Assembly: GCA_007128515.1 (NCBI GenBank)
Contig: SKXI01000306.1
Coordinates: forward strand, 1-10,764
Direction of reading: 5' to 3'
DNA from: Halococcaceae archaeon
GTDB taxonomy: Archaea; Halobacteriota; Halobacteria; Halobacteriales; Halalkalicoccaceae
Length of the DNA: 10,764 nucleotides
The position numbers and the translations under genes were made by a program. The notes under the pieces were generated by a model. That model saw nothing but the letters and a program-made list of their open reading frames with translations, made no database searches and was not told the origin of the DNA. Below, piece by piece: positions 1-5,100 of this stretch; within the stretch, counting starts at the first letter, position 1, and each line of letters begins with the position of its first letter.

Positions 1-104
1 ACGAGTCCGTGGACGTTACTTCGGTGTCCCGCCATTCGCATATAATCCACTGTCAACTGCTGTTGCGGAGACACGCGCTCGATTTCGGGGCCTCGGTTGC
101 TCAT
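1..104 (-). CDS. Possible N-terminal part of an unrecognised gene leaving the left edge
   Basis: Reading the minus strand from an ATG at 104, the frame stays open for 34 codons to the edge of the window. The encoded start is MSNRGPEIERVSPQQQ and continues through a segment with VDYMRMAGHRS. I do not recognise the family. The support is indirect: a TATA-like ATTTAGTT lies at 125-132, about 25 nt before the ATG, which is the spacing expected of a leaderless haloarchaeal promoter, and an in-frame TGA just upstream prevents a longer start. About two thirds of codons end in G or C, weaker than in the nos genes on the right. A 34-codon open frame can occur by chance in this composition, so this is tentative. 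Confidence 0.35.
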   Translation of the reverse strand, partial: MSNRGPEIERVSPQQQLTVDYMRMAGHRSNVHGL

Positions 105-124
105 AGACTCACATGAACAGCGTG

Positions 125-132
125 AACTAAAT
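125..132 (-). promoter_or_regulatory. TATA-like box for the left-edge minus-strand gene
   Basis: The minus strand reads ACGGATTTAGTTC here, an AT-rich island centred about 25 nt upstream of the ATG at 104. That distance fits archaeal TBP/TFB promoters driving leaderless transcripts. It depends on the tentative gene being real. Confidence 0.3.
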
Positions 133-411
133 CCGTACGCACCGACCGAGGTGGTCGTCCGCAGTGATAATCCACTAAACGATACAAGCCAGCTTGAACG
201 GCTTCGAATTCGAGATACACACCGTGTACGTACAACAGGTGTGGAAAGTATCGAGATGTTGTAAGAAGCGGCCTAACCGATATAGAGGGTGAGTTCGTCA
301 GTCAGTCGATCGAACGCGTGCGACGAGTCTCGGCGAAGACCATACGTCGAATTGGCGGCTCTCTCGTGGCTGGTGTGCAGTCCGGCAGAGTGTTCGAAGA
401 GAAAACGAACC
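133..411. other. Gene-free stretch before the OsmC-family gene
   Basis: I see no convincing gene here. Short open frames exist in several phases, but none has family signatures or haloarchaeal codon bias. The stretch is lower in GC than the rest of the window. It holds a 10-bp direct repeat ATAATCCACT at 167-176 (first copy at 42-51, inside the tentative left-edge gene), a palindromic TCGAATTCGA near 205, and an AT-rich GATATAG near 280 that could be another promoter. The OsmC frame can be extended upstream to a GTG at 318, but the extra 43 residues do not resemble the family. Confidence 0.4.
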
Positions 412-412
412 G

Positions 413-421
413 AAATCTATT
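413..421 (+). promoter_or_regulatory. TATA-like box of the OsmC-family gene
   Basis: AAATCTATT, preceded by a purine-rich CGAACCG that could act as the TFB recognition element, is centred about 29 nt before the ATG at 447. This matches a leaderless or nearly leaderless haloarchaeal promoter and supports the short start over the GTG at 318. Confidence 0.5.
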
Positions 422-446
422 CTCCCGAACGTGGATATACTCCTGT

Positions 447-860
447 ATGGGCGATTCTGAACGAACCCACTACGAAGTCGCTGCATCACGTCTCAGTCCA
501 AAACGAACTCGCGTCGACACTGGTGACGCAGAGTTCGTCGTCGGGAAAGACGTGAATCCCGTGGAGTATTTCCTCGGATCTGTCCTGGCCTGTCTCAACT
601 CGACCGGGACGATGGTCGCCCGCGACATGGACATCGACATCGAGTCGTTGGAAGCAACGGTCGAGGGGGATCTGAATTACGCGACCTATCGAGGAGAGGA
701 AATCGAGGACCGTGCAGGTCTCCAGGGCCTAGACGTGACGCTTTCGGTCGAGACAGAGGGCGACGCTGACCTCGACGCCTGGCTTACGGCCGTGAAAGAG
801 CGGTGTCCGGTCACCGATAACGTCGAAAACGAGACCGCTCTCAGCGTCACCCTCGGCTGA
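447..860 (+). CDS. OsmC/Ohr-family protein
   Basis: The 137-residue product is a typical length for the OsmC family, whose members use two cysteines to reduce organic hydroperoxides or act as related thiol-dependent peroxidases in the cytoplasm. Both signature regions are visible: VLACLNSTGTM with the first cysteine at residue 49, and KERCPVTDNV with the second at residue 120. They are separated by the usual alpha/beta segment with an acidic strand. The sequence has no signal peptide or membrane segment. I chose the ATG at 447 because the first 43 residues of the longer frame (GTG at 318) are basic and unlike the family, and because a TATA-like box sits 29 nt before 447. The gene stands alone, followed by a transposase remnant. 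A role in peroxide defence is known for the family; the exact substrate cannot be read from sequence. Confidence 0.85.
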   Translation: MGDSERTHYEVAASRLSPKRTRVDTGDAEFVVGKDVNPVEYFLGSVLACLNSTGTMVARDMDIDIESLEATVEGDLNYATYRGEEIEDRAGLQGLDVTLSVETEGDADLDAWLTAVKERCPVTDNVENETALSVTLG

Positions 861-980
861 ACGGAACCGATATCGATCCGTGGCGAGGCCGACGCGAGTT
901 ATCCGATCTTGCTTCGGGTTACGCTGGTTACGAATTCGCGCTGTGGGGCTCGTTTGGACGCGTGAGATCATCGGTGTGAG
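861..980. other. Spacer between OsmC-family gene and transposase remnant
   Basis: I see no gene here. Just after the OsmC stop there is an imperfect dyad, ACGGA...TCCGT around a central CGATATCG (861-881), which could form a weak hairpin at the transcript end. No T-rich run follows, so I do not call it a terminator. Confidence 0.3.
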
Positions 981-1269
981 GTGCTGAGGGCTTGTTCTAA
1001 CTCTCTACCGACGGCCTCCAGGACGACTTTCCGAACTGGCCAAACCACGTTCCTGTGTCTACCGTCTCGTCGAACCGATGCTTCAACGCGAAGAAGGTCG
1101 CATCGACGACTGACCACTGGTGATAGACGTCATCCTCGTAGCCGGCGTCGTGCGCTATGTTCGGGCGATCGCTCTTCGGAAGCAGGTTGTTGGTCGGGTA
1201 GAGCTGTCGCTGTCGAAGCGTAGCGGGCAAGGGTGACGCGAAAGAGTCACCCGACTGTAATGTTCCCAC
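981..1269 (-). pseudogene. IS5-family transposase remnant (C-terminal end, frameshifted)
   Basis: Read on the minus strand, the segment encodes PNIAHDAGYEDDVYHQ, then SVVDATFFALKHRFDE, then TGTWFGQF. This closely follows the C-terminal region of haloarchaeal IS5-type transposases (YHQRSVVEAVFFALK... ARTWFGQFRELVLKAAVRN). At about 1033 the frame breaks after WFGQF. In another frame the match resumes as KVVLEAVGRELEQALST, equivalent to the usual ELVLKAAVRNLEQAL ending. Only the C-terminal third of a transposase is present and no start, DDE core or terminal inverted repeat is seen, so it cannot be functional. It ends against a second, unrelated transposase fragment at about 1270, which points to successive insertions and deletions at this site. 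Confidence 0.75.
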
Positions 1270-1273
1270 TTGA

Positions 1274-1429
1274 ACTGCTGAACTCGATGTCTCCTACCGG
1301 TCACTCCGGCGGCGCGTCGAGCAGTTCGCCAGAACGCTCGACCCGTCAGCCATTGCTCTTGTTGGCCCGGTCGAGATCGACGACGTCTACGTGAGTGCGG
1401 GGCTGAAAGGCCGCGAGCGCGACCAGCGG
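1274..1429 (+). pseudogene. IS1595-type transposase fragment
   Basis: The plus strand encodes TAELDVSYRSLRRRVEQFAR followed by GPVEIDDVYVSAGLKGRERD. This is the middle of haloarchaeal IS1595-family transposases, where VEIDEVYV carries the first catalytic aspartate and is followed by AGLKGRERD. A stop codon (TGA at 1271-1273) interrupts the frame just upstream, and after about 1429 the similarity is lost although the frame stays open. No other catalytic residues, passenger gene or inverted repeats are visible. It is a dead fragment of about 52 codons lying between the IS5-type remnant and the 3' end of a membrane-protein gene. Confidence 0.7.
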
Positions 1430-1491
1430 AGAGACGCATGGTGCGGGACGTCGAAGACACGCTCTCCGGAAAACAACGATCGGGCTCGCCG

Positions 1492-1968
1492 TCATCGGTC
1501 TATTCGCGAACGGAGCTTCAGGCCCACGGCGAGGAGGGTCGCGAGTGGTCCACTGAGGACGAGCGCCACGAGGCCGGCCACGAGTATCGAAAGCACTGGC
1601 TCGGTGAGCGGTGGGGCGATCGTCGCTCCGATCGGAATAACGAGGACGCTCACGACCGGAGCGACCGCTCCGTACGCGAGGAGCGTTCGCTGTCGCGGCG
1701 AGAACTGGATCCCGTCGTCCTCACGCTGTGGGATCCAGAGTCCTGCCGCCAAAACGACGAACCCCACGAGTACGTACAGACCGAACACCACGATCGCCAG
1801 TCCTTCGGCGAACCCACTCTCGCTCGGTGACATCGCTGTGAAGACGAGTGCGAACCAGACGAGACTCCCGAGTACGAGGAGCGTCCCGAGTACAGCGAGC
1901 CCGATCTGAAGGGACGCTCGTACCGATCGAGGGAGCCCCTTCATCAGAGAGTCGGAGGTCGTGCTCAT
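1492..1968 (-). CDS. Four-helix membrane protein of unknown function
   Basis: The 158-residue product has four strongly hydrophobic segments at about residues 20-46, 53-80, 96-118 and 124-151. Its short N terminus is hydrophilic and positive (MKGLPRSVRAS), and its C terminus ends in RSRIDR. I recognise no catalytic motif and assign no function; it resembles the many small haloarchaeal integral membrane proteins of unknown role. The start at 1968 is well supported: on the minus strand a TATA-like CTTTATCT lies 27 nt upstream. The gene is divergent from the first CPBP protease across 235 bp, and its 3' end lies about 60 bp from the transposase graveyard. Several longer open frames on the opposite strand here are shadows of this gene. 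Confidence 0.7.
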   Translation of the reverse strand: MSTTSDSLMKGLPRSVRASLQIGLAVLGTLLVLGSLVWFALVFTAMSPSESGFAEGLAIVVFGLYVLVGFVVLAAGLWIPQREDDGIQFSPRQRTLLAYGAVAPVVSVLVIPIGATIAPPLTEPVLSILVAGLVALVLSGPLATLLAVGLKLRSRIDR

Positions 1969-1990
1969 ACAATCGAATGGCTAGCAACGT

Positions 1991-1999
1991 AGATAAAGT
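1991..1999 (-). promoter_or_regulatory. TATA-like box of the four-helix membrane protein gene
   Basis: The minus strand reads ACTTTATCT, centred 27 nt before the ATG at 1968. This is the best-placed archaeal TATA box in the window and implies a leaderless transcript. Confidence 0.6.
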
Positions 2000-2026
2000 A
2001 GTCATTCGATTCTCGATTCCAGAGAA

Positions 2027-2065
2027 CGTGATATCTCACGCCGGTAGTTCGGGAGCCCGTGAGAT
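2027..2065. repeat. Dyad cluster with hairpin potential between divergent genes
   Basis: ATCTCACG at 2033-2040 is exactly complementary to CGTGAGAT at 2058-2065, giving an 8-bp stem with a 17-nt loop. The left arm is itself part of a shorter dyad, CGTGATATCTCACG at 2027-2040. Three CGTGA half-sites therefore occur within 39 bp, upstream of both the minus-strand membrane gene and the plus-strand CPBP gene. It may be an operator for one or both, or a structured transcript. No regulator can be named. Confidence 0.4.
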
Positions 2066-2168
2066 CAGTACCTCATACACGGATCCGACAGGTACATCTC
2101 GGAACGTACCCTCCACGTTCACTCCCGAATCCACACATAGCGATACTTAGCCACTACCTCGAGGAAAC

Positions 2169-2176
2169 ACTAATAC
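2169..2176 (+). promoter_or_regulatory. TATA-like box of the first CPBP protease gene
   Basis: The sequence GAAACACTAATAC places an AT-rich ACTAATAC about 31 nt before the ATG at 2204, with a purine-rich upstream flank that could be the TFB element. The spacing is slightly long but acceptable for an archaeal promoter. Confidence 0.4.
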
Positions 2177-2203
2177 GGACACGTAGCGCGATCACACGGT
2201 ACT

Positions 2204-3052
2204 ATGGTGACGGACTGGATCCGAACGCATCGGCTCGCCGCCTTCTTTCTTCTGACGTACGCGATCTCCTGGAGCCTCAACGGGGTCGTCATCGTACTCG
2301 GGATGGAGCCGTCGTGGACGCGGTGGATCCTGAGCGGGTTTTTGACCGCGTCCGGACCCGCGATCGCAGCGGTCGTCGTCGTGTACGCGAGCGGCGACGA
2401 CCTCCGGGAGTGGGCACGAGGCATCGTCCACTGGCGCGTCCATCCGAAGTGGTACGTGGCAGTGATCGGAATCCCTGCACTCGTTTCGCTCACGTCCGCG
2501 CTCGTCGTCGATCTCATCGGAGGACCGGTCGATTTCGATGCGTTCTCACCGCACCTGCTGGCGCTCGCGTTCGGGATCGTGCTGGGAACGTTCATCGGTG
2601 GCGGTCAGGAGGAGATCGGGTGGCGAGGATTCGCACAGCCCGAGTTACAGAAGCAGTACGGTGGTCTGCTTGCCGCGATCGTCATCGGGGTCCTGTGGGG
2701 TCTCTGGCACCTCCCACTGTTTATCGATCCGACCGCGCCTCACTCGCAGTGGCCGCTCGCGTCGCAGGCGGTGTACTTCGTCGGGATAACTGGGTTCTCT
2801 GTCCTTCTCGCCTGGGTGTACAACGGCTCCGGTGGAAGCATATTGCTCGTGATGGTCATGCACGGAAGCGAAAACGCCCTCGGCGCACTCGTGCCGCTCG
2901 ATGTCGATCTGGTGCTCGTCGATGGCGTTCCGGAGTGGGGCTTGCTCGTCTCGCTCACCGTCTCCCACGCGGTGATCACGTGTGCGATCGCCCTCGTGGT
3001 GATCGCGCTCGTCGGGACGGATCTCTACGCTGGACGGGTAGAACGCCGATGA
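2204..3052 (+). CDS. CPBP (CAAX/Abi) intramembrane metalloprotease
   Basis: This 282-residue polytopic membrane protein carries the three hallmark motifs of the CPBP family. EEIGWRGF at 136-143 supplies the catalytic glutamates and an arginine, WGLWHLP at 165-171 supplies a metal-binding histidine (H169), and HGSEN at 220-224 supplies the last histidine and asparagine. About seven to eight hydrophobic segments are visible, including residues 10-33, 40-62, 83-104, 116-134, 152-168, 188-206, 210-230 and 246-271. Family members include the CAAX prenyl protease Rce1 and bacterial proteins linked to bacteriocin maturation or self-immunity; the substrate in haloarchaea is not known. It converges on a second CPBP gene only 122 bp away, with a 78-bp inverted-repeat element filling most of the gap. 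Confidence 0.88.
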   Translation: MVTDWIRTHRLAAFFLLTYAISWSLNGVVIVLGMEPSWTRWILSGFLTASGPAIAAVVVVYASGDDLREWARGIVHWRVHPKWYVAVIGIPALVSLTSALVVDLIGGPVDFDAFSPHLLALAFGIVLGTFIGGGQEEIGWRGFAQPELQKQYGGLLAAIVIGVLWGLWHLPLFIDPTAPHSQWPLASQAVYFVGITGFSVLLAWVYNGSGGSILLVMVMHGSENALGALVPLDVDLVLVDGVPEWGLLVSLTVSHAVITCAIALVVIALVGTDLYAGRVERR

Positions 3053-3056
3053 GAGG

Positions 3057-3134
3057 TACTGTCGGCTATACCTCTGTCAGTACTCCCGGCATCGCGAGGG
3101 TTCGAAAATCGTGAACGACGGACAGCCGACAGTA
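3057..3134 (-). repeat. 78-bp inverted-repeat-bounded element, copy 1
   Basis: TACTGTCGGCT at 3057-3067 is the exact reverse complement of AGCCGACAGTA at 3124-3134. Read on the minus strand, the whole 78 bp aligns without gaps to 4954-5031, with 54 of 78 positions identical by hand count and 20 of 22 in the arms. The element starts 5 nt after the stop of the first CPBP gene and lies between two convergent genes. It has no convincing coding capacity. It could be a MITE-like mobile element, a structured RNA or a bidirectional terminator; the sequence does not decide. Confidence 0.7.
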
Positions 3135-3174
3135 TCAGCGTTCGACCGTCCACGTACTCGCCTGGAACGGAGTT

Positions 3175-4065
3175 CTACGGGGACTTCACTCCGGGGCGCG
3201 TAACCGTTGGCCGAGCCCTCTTCCACCCGCGGAGCGATTCGGGACTCCACCCTACGACGAGGACCGTTGTCACGAGAACGTAGCCCGAGAGGACAAACGG
3301 GTACATCTCGGGGGCGAACCCCATGACTTCGCCAGTCAGGTTCACGAACGCGTGGAAGAGGAGTACTGCGAGGATGCTTCGATCCGTGTTGTTGTACACC
3401 CACACGTGAAAGAGCGTGACGAGGACGAGCATCGGTAGCCACCACGACAGCTCCGGCTGGAACGTCGTCTGCGCGTAATAGCCGGGCAAGAACACGAACG
3501 GAGCGTGCCAGACGGCCCATGTCGTCCCGTTTATCAGCCCCGCCGCGAGCGCACTGAAGCGTTCTTGGAGCTGGTCCAGCCAGTAGCCGCGAAGACCGAT
3601 CTCCTCGGGTAGCGGGAAGACGAACGCGAAGACGAGTATCGAGACCACTGTCACCGGGTCGAACAGGCGATCGGTCGAGACGAACTCCAGTGGCGCCGAG
3701 GTGATCCCGAACACCAGCGCGCCACCGGCCATACAGAGGTTGAAGACGGGCCAGAACAGCACGAGTATCAGCCACCACCGCGGACCGATCCGGCCGATAT
3801 CGATCAGTCGATGCCCCAGGTCACGCAGCCCTGGACGCCCGTAGAGGAGCCAACTCAGGAGAACGCCAGCCAGTAACGGGCTCGTCCCACCGACGACGAA
3901 CAACCCCACGTTCGGGAACGACCAGACCGACTGGCCCGATACGACTATCGGCGCCCAGAACAGGTACGCCCAGCCAAGATAGATGACGGGGAATCCCCAC
4001 GGGGCACAGGTGCGTGCGAGGAGCGCCGTTCTCCCCTCGGGTCCTCGCTGCCCGTCCGTGTTCAT
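3175..4065 (-). CDS. Second CPBP (CAAX/Abi) intramembrane metalloprotease
   Basis: The product is 296 residues with the family's motifs: PLPEEIGLRGYW with glutamates 154-155 and R159, TTWAVWHAP with H187, and HAFVN with H238 and N242. Hydrophobic segments surround these motifs, for example residues 25-42, 50-74, 98-118, 136-151, 208-225, 228-245 and 255-272. It is only distantly similar to its convergent neighbour outside the motifs, so the pair does not look like a recent duplication. The frame also has an ATG at 4080; I prefer 4065 because a TATA-like TATGCTCTTT at 4091-4100 is about 31 nt before 4065 but only 16 nt before 4080. A palindrome shared with the globin promoter lies at 4117-4132. 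The family is known for membrane-embedded proteolysis; the substrate is unknown. Confidence 0.87.
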   Translation of the reverse strand: MNTDGQRGPEGRTALLARTCAPWGFPVIYLGWAYLFWAPIVVSGQSVWSFPNVGLFVVGGTSPLLAGVLLSWLLYGRPGLRDLGHRLIDIGRIGPRWWLILVLFWPVFNLCMAGGALVFGITSAPLEFVSTDRLFDPVTVVSILVFAFVFPLPEEIGLRGYWLDQLQERFSALAAGLINGTTWAVWHAPFVFLPGYYAQTTFQPELSWWLPMLVLVTLFHVWVYNNTDRSILAVLLFHAFVNLTGEVMGFAPEMYPFVLSGYVLVTTVLVVGWSPESLRGWKRARPTVTRPGVKSP

Positions 4066-4090
4066 GCGATACGGTTCCATCCCCGGGCCG

Positions 4091-4100
4091 AAAGAGCATA
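4091..4100 (-). promoter_or_regulatory. TATA-like box of the second CPBP gene
   Basis: The minus strand reads GGTATGCTCTTTC in otherwise GC-rich sequence. Its distance to the ATG at 4065 (about 31 nt) fits a leaderless archaeal promoter, and its distance to 4080 does not. This decides the start chosen for the gene. Confidence 0.4.
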
Positions 4101-4112
4101 CCGCCTGTCCGA

Positions 4113-4133
4113 GGGAGTTCGTCCTGACGAACG
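4113..4133. promoter_or_regulatory. Palindromic motif, copy 1 (putative operator)
   Basis: The core GTTCGTCCTGACGAAC at 4117-4132 has perfect 7-bp arms around a central CT. Including flanks, the pattern GGGAGTTCGT-N4-ACGAACG recurs at 4527-4547, with only three differences in 21 positions, all within the central four bases. It lies upstream of the TATA-like box of the second CPBP gene, where archaeal activators often bind. The two copies suggest a shared regulator, which cannot be named. Confidence 0.5.
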
Positions 4134-4526
4134 GTGGTTGTGAACGTCTCTCTCCACCTCCTCGCGAGACTCGTGATGAATACAGTCCTGTCGATCGGAG
4201 CTCTCTCGAAAGGGCCGTACTCCGGTCTTCGAGGTGAGGACTGTCGGCACCTTCCGGTCGCGCCCGACGGTCTCACGGTCTCTCCGGACGGGTCGAACGC
4301 GCCCGCGTCGGCGAAGACGCTGGGTTCGGGAGATCCCCCGGAGCGGTCATCGTACACGGTCACCGGCTCCCGTACTCGTTTCCTTCCGGACCAGCGGAAC
4401 CACGAGTGTGTACATCTCACTCCCGCGTGGCTGTCGTACCCTCGCCATCCCCTCGATAGTCCGTGGTTCCACGATCGGATAGCGAACGCCTCGGGCCGAA
4501 GGTGTTCGGGCGGCCATTCATGGTCG
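4134..4526. other. Gene-free stretch between second CPBP gene and globin gene
   Basis: Nearly 400 bp without a credible gene. Open frames in several phases run through it, but they lack family signatures and pass into real genes out of frame. It contains a nested dyad: ACAGTCCT at 4182-4189 pairs with AGGACTGT at 4237-4244, and inside it CGGAG at 4196-4200 pairs with CTCCG at 4220-4224. This could fold as a two-step hairpin of 63 nt, so a small RNA is possible but unproven. Confidence 0.35.
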
Positions 4527-4547
4527 GGGAGTTCGTTCGAACGAACG
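4527..4547. promoter_or_regulatory. Palindromic motif, copy 2, directly before the globin start
   Basis: GTTCGTTCGAACGAAC at 4531-4546 is a perfect 16-bp palindrome ending 3 nt before the ATG at 4550. With a leaderless or short-leader transcript it would cover the transcription start, a classic repressor position. It matches copy 1 at 4113-4133 in 18 of 21 positions. It also argues that translation starts at 4550 and not at the upstream in-frame ATG at 4520, which would put the palindrome inside the coding region. Confidence 0.55.
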
Positions 4548-4549
4548 AG

Positions 4550-4915
4550 ATGGAGAAGCAAACCCTCTACGAACGGCTGGGCGGGCGGGAGTCGATCGCT
4601 GCGGTCGTCGACTCGTTCTACGGACGCGTGCTCGACGACGACCGACTGGCACACTTCTTCGACGAGACCGACATGCAGCGCCAGCGGGCCCACCAGACGC
4701 AGTTCCTCAGTTCGATCGCCGGCGGGCCCGTCGAGTACACCGGCGGCGACATGGAGTCGGTCCACGCCGATCTCGACGTCAGCACCGGGGAGTTCGACGC
4801 GATCGCGACGCACCTCGACCGAACCCTTCGGGAGTTCGAGGTCGACGACGCAGCCCGGAAGGAGGTCGTCGAGGCCTTCTACGGCTACGAGGACGCGATC
4901 GTAACCGCCGCGTGA
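4550..4915 (+). CDS. Group I truncated haemoglobin (trHbN-like)
   Basis: The 121-residue product follows mycobacterial and cyanobacterial group I truncated globins along its whole length. It begins LYERLGGRESI, then SFYGRVLDDD carrying the distal B10 tyrosine (Y24), LAHFFDETDM, the helix-E glutamine in HQTQFL (Q49), the glycine pair GGP (58-60) followed by YTG, and the proximal haem-binding histidine in MESVHADLDV (H72). Such proteins bind O2 and NO, and several oxidise NO to nitrate; others have redox or sensing roles. Longer starts at 4463 (GTG) and 4520 (ATG) exist, but 4550 gives the family length and leaves the palindrome outside the gene. Its closeness to denitrification genes fits NO detoxification, which is an inference from context. 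Confidence 0.92.
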   Translation: MEKQTLYERLGGRESIAAVVDSFYGRVLDDDRLAHFFDETDMQRQRAHQTQFLSSIAGGPVEYTGGDMESVHADLDVSTGEFDAIATHLDRTLREFEVDDAARKEVVEAFYGYEDAIVTAA

Positions 4916-4953
4916 GCCGTGTCGGGCCCGATCCCGGAGTCACGTGAAGGGTA

Positions 4954-5031
4954 TACCGTCGGCTGCCCGTCTTCCGAGATCGTCGCATCCCCGGGGTGTG
5001 GAGGGTCTTCACACGGGTACAGCCGACGGTA
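4954..5031 (+). repeat. 78-bp inverted-repeat-bounded element, copy 2
   Basis: TACCGTCGGCT at 4954-4964 pairs with AGCCGACGGTA at 5021-5031, and the pairing extends one base further on each side (4953 and 5032). A short secondary pairing, CCCGT with ACGGG, continues inward with a 2-nt bulge. It is the same length as copy 1 and in opposite orientation. The one arm base that differs between copies (T to C on the left) is matched by A to G on the right, so pairing is preserved. It lies between the globin stop and the NnrS-like gene. Confidence 0.7.
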
Positions 5032-5100
5032 TGACGACCCTCTCGATCCCGACGACGGAGCGGAACGAGCGGGGGGGTCCGAGCGCCCGGTCCGGTATCC

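Noticed and set aside
318..446. Longer OsmC-family start at the GTG at 318
   Set aside because: The extra 43 residues are basic, do not resemble the family, and a TATA-like box sits inside this stretch at the right distance from 447.
1391..1909. Plus-strand open frame continuing from the IS1595-type fragment
   Set aside because: Only the first dozen codons match a transposase; the rest is out-of-frame sequence opposite the four-helix membrane protein.
3057..5031. A conserved peptide starting TVGCPS encoded by both 78-bp elements
   Set aside because: Both copies can be read as TVGCPS..I in one frame, but copy 1 has a stop codon inside the element, there is no start codon context, and similarity is as strong in the non-coding arms. 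Pairing explains the conservation better.
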